Shown: one piece after another, positions 1 through 5,206 of the stretch
How the letters are laid out: each line of letters opens with the position of its first letter
Position numbering within the stretch: the stretch's first letter is position 1
Origin: JAULUH01 sp032111745
Lineage (GTDB): Bacteria; Chloroflexota; Anaerolineae; JAAEKA01
DNA: 6,569 bases
Assembly: GCA_032111745.1 (NCBI GenBank)
Contig: JAULUH010000547.1
Coordinates: forward strand, 1 to 6,569
Direction of reading: 5' to 3'
Made by a program: the position numbers and the translations under genes
The notes under the pieces: model-generated
Told to the model about the DNA's origin: nothing
The model's database searches: none
What the model saw: only the letters and a program-made list of their open reading frames with translations

Positions 1-1
1 C

Positions 2-1060
2 GGCAAATCGACCATCTTCAACGCCTTGACCGGGGCTCAGGCCGCGGTGGCGGGCTATCCGTTCACCACCATCGATCCCAACGTGGGGGTGGTGGCGGTG
101 CCCGATCGGCGGCTGGACGAGCTGGCGGCGTTGCTGCGGCCGGAGAAGGTGGTGCCGGCCACGGTGGAGTTCCTGGACATCGCGGGGCTGGTGGCCGGCG
201 CCAGCGAGGGCGCGGGATTGGGCAACCAGTTCCTGGGGCATATCCGCACGGTGGATGCGATCGCCATGGTGGTGCGGGCCTTCGACGACCCCGACGTGCC
301 GCACACCACGGAGGCGCTGGACGCGCTGGCGGACATTACCACGGTGGACACTGAGCTGCTGCTGGCCGACCTGGCGACACTGCAGCGGCGGTGCGAGAAG
401 ATCCAGGTGCAATCCAAGGCCAACCCGCGGGAGCACGCGGCGGAGGTGGCGTTGCTGGAGCGGGCGCGGGCGCATGCCAACGAGGGGCGGCTGCTACGCA
501 CCATGGCGGTAGGGGAGCTGGAGGCGGCGGTGCTGGCCAGTCTGAACCTTTTGACGGCGAAGCCCCGGCTGTACGTGGTCAACGTGTCGGAGGCGGATCT
601 ACCCCACGGCGGGGAGGAGCTACCGGCCATCCGCAGCCATGCGGCAGCGGAGGGCGCGCATGTGGTGGTGCTATGTGGGGCCATGGAGGTCGAATTGCAG
701 TCCTGGCCGGCGGATGAGGCCGCGGCGTACCGGGGCGCCTATGGCCTGCCGGAGCCCGGGCTGAACACGCTGATCAGGGCCGGTTTCGAGCTATTGGACC
801 TGATCACCTTCTTCACCGCCACCGGCGGCAAGGTGCTCCATGCCTGGGAGCTGCCCCGGGGCAGCACCGTGCTGGAGGCCGCGGGCAAGATCCACACCGA
901 CATGCAGCGGGGGTTCATCCGGGCAGAGGTGGTGTCCCAGGCTGACCTGGTGGCTGCCGGAAGCTTCCACCATGCGCGCGAGGCCGGCCATGTGCGGCTG
1001 GAGGGCCGCGACTATGTGGTGCGCGATGGCGACGTGGTGCATATCCGGTTTGCCGTGTGA
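2..1060 (+). CDS. ychF: Ribosome-binding ATPase/GTPase YchF (Obg family), 5' partial
   Basis: The reading frame is open from base 2, so the start codon lies upstream. The 352 visible residues open inside the P-loop with GKSTIFNALTGAQ, and about a dozen N-terminal residues are missing compared with the usual length of about 365. Other signatures are DIAGLVAGASEGAGLGNQFL (switch II/G3, Asp codon at 176), the YchF-typical VVRAFDDPDVPH, and NVSE at 581-592. NVSE has the NxxE form of G4 that gives YchF its preference for ATP instead of the NKxD of true GTPases. The last 85 or so residues are a TGS domain (LITFFTATGGKVLHAWELPRG, then AAGKIHTDMQRGFIRAEV and a final RDGDVVHIRFAV). YchF binds ribosomes in the cytoplasm and is linked to translation and stress responses. 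The frame is intact and ends at TGA 1058-1060. The next gene starts within or just after this stop. Confidence 0.97.
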   Translation, partial: GKSTIFNALTGAQAAVAGYPFTTIDPNVGVVAVPDRRLDELAALLRPEKVVPATVEFLDIAGLVAGASEGAGLGNQFLGHIRTVDAIAMVVRAFDDPDVPHTTEALDALADITTVDTELLLADLATLQRRCEKIQVQSKANPREHAAEVALLERARAHANEGRLLRTMAVGELEAAVLASLNLLTAKPRLYVVNVSEADLPHGGEELPAIRSHAAAEGAHVVVLCGAMEVELQSWPADEAAAYRGAYGLPEPGLNTLIRAGFELLDLITFFTATGGKVLHAWELPRGSTVLEAAGKIHTDMQRGFIRAEVVSQADLVAAGSFHHAREAGHVRLEGRDYVVRDGDVVHIRFAV

Positions 1061-1074
1061 GCCCTGCGAGCGCC

Positions 1075-1908
1075 ATGCCTGTTCTGCAACTTCCTGACAC
1101 CCATCTCGCCTACGAGGCGGCCGGCCACGGCGAGCAGGCGGTCCTGTTCGTCCATGGTAGCTTTGCCTCCAGCCGCTGGTGGCAGCCCAGCGTGGCCCGG
1201 CTGCCGGCCGATCTATATACGGCCTATATGCCAGACCTGCAGGGTTGCGGTCGCAGCGGCCGGCCGCAGGATCCAACCAGTTATGCCATTGCGCACCAGG
1301 CGGCTGATCTGGCCGCGCTGATCTCCGCCCTGGACTTGCACCGGCTTCACCTGGTGGGCCACTCCATGGGCGCGGCCATCGTGTTAACCTATGCGGTTCA
1401 GCATCCGGAACGCCTGCGCTCCCTAACCCTGGTTAGCACCCCGTCCCCGGAGGGTACGCCGACGCCACCGGAGGCCTATGCACTGCTCGACGAGATGCGC
1501 ACCGACCGCTCACTATTGTTGCGGGGTCTGGCCAGCACCATGCCGGCCAGACCACCGGACGCTTTCCTGCAACAGTTGGTCGACGATGCCCAGGGCCAGG
1601 CTCCGGCGGCCTTTGCGGCCACGGCAGAGGCCATGGCTACCTGGCGCCTGCCCGCGGCGGCCCTGAGCCAGCTACGGCTGCCGGTCCTGCTGATGTGGGG
1701 TGACCAGGACCTGATCGTGGGCCGCTCGGTACAGACGCAGCTCCTCCTGTCCATCCCGGGCGCCAACAACCTGGAGGTGTTTCGGGGCTGCGGCCACACG
1801 CCCATGCTTGAGCGCACCGAGGCTTTTGTCATGGCCCTGCGCAATTTCCTGGAGCAGGACTTCGAAGGGTATGCCACCATTCGAGACCAGGCTGCGGAGG
1901 AGGGATGA
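1075..1908 (+). CDS. Alpha/beta-fold hydrolase, substrate unknown
   Basis: This encodes 277 residues from ATG 1075. In this numbering the oxyanion-loop motif HGSFASSRWW begins at about residue 27. The nucleophile elbow GHSMGAA places the catalytic Ser at 97. WGDQDLIVG gives the probable acid Asp212, and GCGHTPMLE gives His241. A helical cap of about 70 residues lies between the elbow and the acid. The triad is complete, so an active cytoplasmic esterase- or haloperoxidase-like hydrolase is likely, but the substrate cannot be read from the sequence. No signal peptide is visible. A second in-frame start, GTG 1057, overlaps the ychF stop as GTGA, which would give translational coupling. I chose ATG 1075 because MPVLQLPDTHLAYE is the usual distance before the HG motif. 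Neither start has a good Shine-Dalgarno site, and only a weak GAG lies at 1068-1070. The tight spacing suggests co-transcription with ychF. Confidence 0.92.
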   Translation: MPVLQLPDTHLAYEAAGHGEQAVLFVHGSFASSRWWQPSVARLPADLYTAYMPDLQGCGRSGRPQDPTSYAIAHQAADLAALISALDLHRLHLVGHSMGAAIVLTYAVQHPERLRSLTLVSTPSPEGTPTPPEAYALLDEMRTDRSLLLRGLASTMPARPPDAFLQQLVDDAQGQAPAAFAATAEAMATWRLPAAALSQLRLPVLLMWGDQDLIVGRSVQTQLLLSIPGANNLEVFRGCGHTPMLERTEAFVMALRNFLEQDFEGYATIRDQAAEEG

Positions 1909-1957
1909 GATCGATTGGGGTGCACCTGAATCCGGTTGGAGCATCTGCCCACACGCT

Positions 1958-2009
1958 CTCCCATATACCCATTAACCGTTCCTTTGGGAAAAGGTTCGGT
2001 ATATGGGAG
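1958..2009. repeat. Long inverted repeat (12-bp perfect arms, nested inner stem)
   Basis: CTCCCATATACC at 1958-1969 is exactly complementary to GGTATATGGGAG at 1998-2009. Inside it, AACC (1974-1977) can pair with GGTT (1993-1996) and TTCC (1979-1982) with GGAA (1987-1990), leaving a 4-nt loop. The whole can fold as one long interrupted hairpin. No T-run follows, so it does not fit a standard intrinsic terminator. It lies 50 bases after the hydrolase stop and 79 bases before the metalloenzyme start. It may be an mRNA-stabilising or processing hairpin, a regulator site, or a remnant of a small mobile element. The sequence does not decide between these. Confidence 0.75.
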
Positions 2010-2077
2010 CTCCGCGCTCTATCGCCCAAGCCTGCGGGGATGGGGATGGATACGAGGCCGGCAAGCGGATGAAGGAC

Positions 2078-2083
2078 GAGGAG
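2078..2083 (+). promoter_or_regulatory. Shine-Dalgarno site deciding the metalloenzyme start
   Basis: GAGGAG lies 5 nt before ATG 2089. It makes this ATG the best start, even though the frame stays open upstream to 1936 and contains a GTG at 2083 that would overlap the site itself. Confidence 0.8.
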
Positions 2084-2088
2084 TGGGC

Positions 2089-3003
2089 ATGACGCATGTG
2101 GTGATACTGTTCCTGGACGGTGTAGGGCTGGGTGCGGAGGATCCACAGGTGAATCCGCTGGTTGCAGCCGGGCTGCCGGTGCTGGAGGGGCTGGTGGGCC
2201 GGGGCGCGCTGGTGGCGGGCAGCGGGCCCATCGAGACGCCGGCGGCCGTGATGGTGCCGACGGATGCGTCCCTGGGGGTCCCGGGCCGGCCGCAGAGCGC
2301 GACGGGCCAGACCGCGCTGCTGACCGGCCGCAACGCGCCCCAACTGGTGGGCGGGCACTACGGCCCGCGGCCCACGGCGGCCCTGCGCCAGATGCTGGAG
2401 GGAGACACCCTGTTCAGCCTGGCCCTGGCCGCAGGGAACCCGGTGGCCTTTGCCAATGCCTATCCTGCTGGCTACTTCGCGGCCATAGAGCGCGGCAAGC
2501 GCCTGCACGGTGCTATTCCCCACGCCGTACAGGCCGCCGGCATCCCCCTGCGCACGGCGGACGACCTGGCGGCAGGGCGGGCCTTGAGCGTCGATCTGAC
2601 CAATGCGGCCTGGCGCAATGGGCTGGAGTATCCGGACATGCCGGAGCGCACGCCGGCCGAGGCTGGCGTAGCGATGGCCCGGCTCGCCGTGGGCCATTCC
2701 CTATCCTTCTTCGACCACTGGGCCACCGACATGGCGGGACACCAGGGAGGCCTGGCGGCGGCGGTGCGTATCCTGGAGGAGTTCGACGCCTTTCTGGGTG
2801 GGCTCCTGTCTGGCATTGACCTGGCCCGGACCCTGGTGCTGATCACCAGCGACCACGGCAATATCGAGGATCTGTCGCAGCGCGGGCACACGGAAAACCG
2901 CGTGCCGACCATTCTGATCGGCGCCAATCGCCACCTGGTGGCCGAGCAGGTCAACGATCTCACCCATATCACTCCGGCGGTGCTGCGCGTCTTGAGGTCA
3001 TAG
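2089..3003 (+). CDS. Compact iPGM/phosphopentomutase-like metalloenzyme (alkaline phosphatase superfamily)
   Basis: This encodes 304 residues from ATG 2089, chosen for the strong Shine-Dalgarno site and because MTHVVILFLDGVGLG is the typical N-terminal strand and metal-binding Asp (D10). Superfamily motifs appear in order: SATGQTALLTG (residues 70-80), where Thr72 is the likely phospho-accepting nucleophile by analogy with TTGH of phosphopentomutase; DHWATDMAGHQGG, with D214 and H218 as likely ligands; SDHGN, with D255 and H256; and GHTENRVPTILIG, with H267. All expected metal ligands seem to be present, so the enzyme should be active with two divalent metals. At about 300 residues it is much shorter than bacterial iPGM (about 510) and shorter than phosphopentomutase (about 390), so I do not call it glycolytic iPGM. 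No signal peptide is seen, so it is cytoplasmic. Phosphatase or phosphomutase activity on an unknown phospho-compound is the most that can be inferred. Confidence 0.88.
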   Translation: MTHVVILFLDGVGLGAEDPQVNPLVAAGLPVLEGLVGRGALVAGSGPIETPAAVMVPTDASLGVPGRPQSATGQTALLTGRNAPQLVGGHYGPRPTAALRQMLEGDTLFSLALAAGNPVAFANAYPAGYFAAIERGKRLHGAIPHAVQAAGIPLRTADDLAAGRALSVDLTNAAWRNGLEYPDMPERTPAEAGVAMARLAVGHSLSFFDHWATDMAGHQGGLAAAVRILEEFDAFLGGLLSGIDLARTLVLITSDHGNIEDLSQRGHTENRVPTILIGANRHLVAEQVNDLTHITPAVLRVLRS

Positions 3004-3015
3004 CTTCCTGGTCAC

Positions 3016-3044
3016 TTCTCCAAACCCCGATTCTGTGGCACAAT
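3016..3044 (+). promoter_or_regulatory. Possible promoter giving a leaderless transcript
   Basis: CACAAT at 3039-3044 matches four of six positions of a -10 box. A poor -35 candidate, TTCTCC, lies 17 nt upstream at 3016-3021. The -10 ends 6 nt before ATG 3051, so transcription would begin at or next to the start codon. This agrees with the absence of a Shine-Dalgarno sequence before that ATG. The call rests on short weak matches. Confidence 0.3.
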
Positions 3045-3050
3045 GGTCCC

Positions 3051-4370
3051 ATGCCAGATGGAGCCAATCCCCTCAGCAAGCGGGAGCAGGAGATCCTCAC
3101 CCTGGTGGCCCGCGGCCTGACCAACCAGGAGATCGCCAGGGAACTGGTACTCAGTCCCAATACCGTCAAGGTTCACTTGCGGAATATCTTTGAGAAGCTG
3201 GGGGTCGCCTCTCGCACCGAAGCCATCGTCAGGGCAGCCCAGGGTGGCTGGATCGAGGTGGCCGGGCTGGATGAGGAGCCCGAGGGTACGTCATCTCTTG
3301 CGATGCCCCAGTCAGCTGATGCCCCGCTGGCATCCTGGCAGCGCGTCTACCTCGTACTGGCTGCGATCCTGGTCGCTGCGGCGTTGCTTGGGCCCGGCTT
3401 GCTCGATCGGTTGCAAGCTGCCCCGGCCGCGAACGACCTCAGCGACTGGAACCTGCCACGGCTCGGCATTCCACCCCGCCGGGACGTGGGGCGTTGGGAG
3501 CAACTGGCGCCGATGCCCGTGGCCCGTAGCCGGCTGGGGCTGGCTCCCGCAGGGGGCCTGCTTTTTGCCGTGGGTGGCGAGACCGCGCAGGGCCTGACCG
3601 CAGCCGTGGAGGCCTACGATCCTGCGCTCAATCGCTGGTCAAGCCGCGCCGCAAAACCAACCGCCGTATCCAACGCGCAGGCGGCCGCGCTGAATGGCCT
3701 CGTCTATGTGCCGGGCGGCACTCTGGGCGACGGTACCGTCACGGCCGTTCTTGAGGTGTATGATCCCCAGGCTGACACGTGGCAGGAAGGTACACCGCTA
3801 CCCGAGGCGCGCGCCGGCCATGCCCTGGCCGCCCTGGACGGCCGCCTGTATGTCGCCGGCGGGTGGGACGGCAGCCGCTATGTGGACACCCTGCTGATCT
3901 ACGATCCGTCTGCCGGCCGGTGGGACAGCGGCCCCCAGGCGCCTGCCGCCTTCGGTTTCGGTGCCGCCGCTGCCCTGGGTGATCGTATCCTCATTGCCGG
4001 CGGCTATGACGGCAGCCAGGAGGTCGCAAGTTGCTGGCTGTATTACCCGTCCGAGGCTCGCTGGGAGTCCTGTGCGCCCCTTATTGCCCCGCGCGGCGGC
4101 CTGGGACTGGCCGCCGACGGTGCAGCGGTCTACGCCATCGGCGGCGGCTGGACTGAGCCCCTGGGCTTCAACGAGCGCTACGACAGCCTGACCAATACCT
4201 GGGCCTCCCTTCCGACTCCTATTGATGGCCAATGGCGCCATCTCGGCGTAGCCAGCGAGGGTGCCCTGATCTACGCCGTAGGTGGTTGGAGCGGGGACTA
4301 CCTTGATGGGACCGAGGCCTTTCAAGGTCCCTTCCGTGCCTTCTTGCCCTTTGGCGCGCGCGAGCAGTAG
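3051..4370 (+). CDS. LuxR-type HTH, single transmembrane helix and six-bladed kelch propeller protein
   Basis: This encodes 439 residues. Residues 8-64 are a full LuxR/GerE DNA-binding domain (LSKREQEILTLVARGLTNQE, then SPNTVKVHLRNIFEKLGV and SRTEAI). It sits at the N-terminus instead of its usual C-terminal place behind a receiver. A linker leads to one hydrophobic helix at about 97-117 (VYLVLAAILVAAALLGPGLL). From 147 to the end are six kelch repeats spaced about 47 residues apart. Their diglycines are at 175-176, 222-223, 270-271, 317-318, 364-365 and 411-412. YDPxxxxW-type strands end at W196, W244, W291, W338 and W384. The sixth blade lacks this end strand, while a GRWEQL strand at 147-152 precedes blade 1, as expected for ring closure. 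The topology should be HTH in the cytoplasm and propeller outside. By analogy with ToxR/CadC-type regulators, it could sense an extracytoplasmic ligand and act directly on DNA. Ligand and targets are unknown. Confidence 0.92.
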   Translation: MPDGANPLSKREQEILTLVARGLTNQEIARELVLSPNTVKVHLRNIFEKLGVASRTEAIVRAAQGGWIEVAGLDEEPEGTSSLAMPQSADAPLASWQRVYLVLAAILVAAALLGPGLLDRLQAAPAANDLSDWNLPRLGIPPRRDVGRWEQLAPMPVARSRLGLAPAGGLLFAVGGETAQGLTAAVEAYDPALNRWSSRAAKPTAVSNAQAAALNGLVYVPGGTLGDGTVTAVLEVYDPQADTWQEGTPLPEARAGHALAALDGRLYVAGGWDGSRYVDTLLIYDPSAGRWDSGPQAPAAFGFGAAAALGDRILIAGGYDGSQEVASCWLYYPSEARWESCAPLIAPRGGLGLAADGAAVYAIGGGWTEPLGFNERYDSLTNTWASLPTPIDGQWRHLGVASEGALIYAVGGWSGDYLDGTEAFQGPFRAFLPFGAREQ

Positions 4371-4385
4371 GGCCTGCACAGGCCC
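4370..4385 (+). other. Perfect 6-bp hairpin just after the kelch gene stop
   Basis: GGGCCT (4370-4375) and AGGCCC (4380-4385) flank a GCAC loop, starting at the last base of the stop codon. There is no T-tract. The next bases are AGGAGG (4387-4392), the Shine-Dalgarno site of the decayed peptidase gene. It may be an intercistronic hairpin that tunes readthrough, or a weak terminator. Confidence 0.45.
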
Positions 4386-4396
4386 GAGGAGGAAGT

Positions 4397-4630
4397 GTGG
4401 TGCAGGAGATCACCATCGACTGGTGCAGCGGGTGACGCCCAAGGGGGCACTGCTCTGCACTGGGAGGGCGCGCAGGCCAGCGCGCCGCGCGGCCTGACGG
4501 CCCACGTCGACACCCTGGGCGCCATAGTGCAGCGGATCAAGGACAACGGCCGGCTGCAGGTGGTTCAACTGGGCGGCTGGGCGCCCTGGAGTACACCGCC
4601 AGGCTGATCGCAGCCTATCTGCTGAGCTGA
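4397..4630 (+). pseudogene. M42-family aminopeptidase remnant, frameshifted and internally deleted
   Basis: Three frames together spell pieces of an M42 (glutamyl aminopeptidase/cellulase M-like) peptidase. LVQRVTPKGALLCT is read from 4420. WEGAQASAPRGLTAHVDTLG, followed by AIVQRIKDNGRLQVVQLGGW, is read from 4461 in a second frame. ALEYTARLIAAYLLS then runs from 4583 to a TGA at 4628-4630 in a third. RGLTAHVDTLG contains the HVD motif whose His and Asp bind metal in this family. TARLIAAYLLS resembles the usual C-terminal helix. The first frame change fits loss of one base at about 4460. At about 4580-4584 the N-terminal region jumps straight to the last 15 residues, so roughly 250 of about 350 residues are missing. 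The 5' part also seems shortened: GTG 4397 or 4400 gives only 12-13 codons before a stop. A strong Shine-Dalgarno site, AGGAGG at 4387-4392, survives. No functional product is expected. Confidence 0.82.
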
Positions 4631-4665
4631 GCACGGACGCACAAGGACTCCGGATGTGAACCGTA

Positions 4666-4692
4666 GAGGACGCAAAGAACGCCAAGGAGAAC
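4666..4692. repeat. Three degenerate 9-nt tandem units
   Basis: GAGGACGCA, AAGAACGCC and AAGGAGAAC follow each other without gaps and fit a loose RAGRACGCM pattern, which is weakest in the third unit. The stretch is preceded by GTGAACCGTA. From memory, sequences of the type 'accgc-aaaggacgc-aaagaacgc-aaag' recur between genes in several environmental bacteria including Chloroflexota, so this may be one copy of a dispersed short repeat. Other copies cannot be seen in this window. Confidence 0.5.
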
Positions 4693-4782
4693 CCTGGGCC
4701 GGAGAAGCCAGAGCGGAGGGAATCGCGGTGGGCGGGAGCGAGACGGATTTCTGAGCCAGCTGTGCCAAGACCTCCCCTCGTA

Positions 4783-4806
4783 GGGCGCGGGCCTCCGTGC
4801 CCGCCC
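4783..4806. repeat. REP-like GC-rich hairpin
   Basis: GCGGGC (4787-4792) pairs with GCCCGC (4799-4804) around a 6-nt loop. Flanking GG at 4784-4785 and CC at 4805-4806 can extend the stem past a bulged C. The form, a GTAGGGC-type start followed by a G/C-rich palindrome, resembles small intergenic palindromic repeats seen in many GC-rich genomes. Only one copy is in the window, so repeat status is inferred. Confidence 0.4.
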
Positions 4807-5003
4807 AGTCCTGCCACCCGCGTGATCTCTCCCTTACCCCGCGCCCCATCACCCGCCCTTTGGCTGCACCAAGACCCCCCTCCCCTCGGCCATGGCAACA
4901 TCTCTCATCACGCTCCTCGTCATGCCGGCAGACACGCCCAAGAACCCGTTCTACTACATGGCTCCTCGACATCTGAGAGGCCCCGGTGCTGTGGGATATT
5001 TCA

Positions 5004-5032
5004 TTGACTCAGGCGGGCGCTGGTGATAAGAT
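5004..5032 (+). promoter_or_regulatory. Sigma70-type promoter with extended -10
   Basis: TTGACT at 5004-5009 matches five of six -35 positions. A 17-nt spacer leads to TAAGAT at 5027-5032, which matches four of six -10 positions. TG at 5024-5025 supplies the extended -10 TGn element. Transcription should start near 5039-5040, about 168 nt before the phosphoesterase start codon. Match quality and optimal spacing make this the best promoter candidate in the window. Confidence 0.65.
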
Positions 5033-5039
5033 GGTGCGG

Positions 5040-5206
5040 AGAGAGCAGACAAGCACAGAGATAGGGCAGGCCTGAGGGAGCCAGGTGGATGGAGTGCGTG
5101 GCCTGTCGCGTCGGGAGTGTGGTCTTTCAGTGCACTGGATCACTCTGAGCCACCCGTGTCGGGCTCGGAGGGGAGCTGCCGGTACCCTGTTCGGGAGGTA
5201 GGAACC
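5040..5206 (+). other. Long 5' leader of the phosphoesterase gene
   Basis: About 167 nt separate the predicted transcription start from ATG 5207. GAGCC (5147-5151) can pair with GGCTC (5162-5166), and alternatively CCCG (5153-5156) with CGGG (5160-5163), so a small hairpin is possible. I looked for consensus elements of the cobalamin, TPP, c-di-GMP and c-di-AMP riboswitches and did not recognise any. The leader ends with a strong Shine-Dalgarno site, GGAGGT at 5194-5199, 7 nt before the ATG. Confidence 0.4.

Larger units (their letters stand above)
4631..5003. other. Non-coding stretch with small repeat-like elements
   Basis: This stretch of about 370 bases after the peptidase remnant has no convincing gene. 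Short open frames exist, but they lack ribosome sites and recognisable protein motifs. A 9-nt tandem motif lies at 4666-4692 and a GC-rich hairpin at 4783-4806, both listed separately. The region from 4800 to 4880 is pyrimidine-rich and C-heavy on the + strand. It looks like decaying intergenic DNA between two transcription units. Confidence 0.6.

Noticed and set aside
1958..2015. Inverted repeat as an intrinsic terminator
   Set aside because: There is no T-run after either arm (CTCCGCGCTCT follows on the + strand), and the stem has internal interruptions.
1936..2088. Upstream extension of the metalloenzyme frame
   Set aside because: The extra 51 residues would be encoded through the inverted repeat and have no family similarity. 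ATG 2089 has a strong ribosome site and starts at the conserved first beta strand.
1972..2697. 241-codon open frame on the - strand
   Set aside because: It lies across the inverted-repeat spacer and the strongly motif-supported metalloenzyme gene. Its translation is rich in Arg, Ala, Gly and His, with no recognisable domain, which is typical antisense shadow in GC-rich DNA.
4762..5007. 81-codon + strand open frame in the spacer
   Set aside because: It is rich in Pro and Arg, has no ribosome site or known motif, and contains the REP-like hairpin.
4922..5026. 34-codon + strand frame (MPADTPKNPFYYMAPRHLRG start)
   Set aside because: Its composition looks protein-like, but there is no Shine-Dalgarno site, no recognised family, and its end overlaps the predicted promoter. 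It may be a gene scrap, but that cannot be supported.
5040..5206. Known riboswitch in the phosphoesterase leader
   Set aside because: The conserved cores of the cobalamin, TPP, c-di-GMP-I and ydaO-type aptamers were not found by eye.
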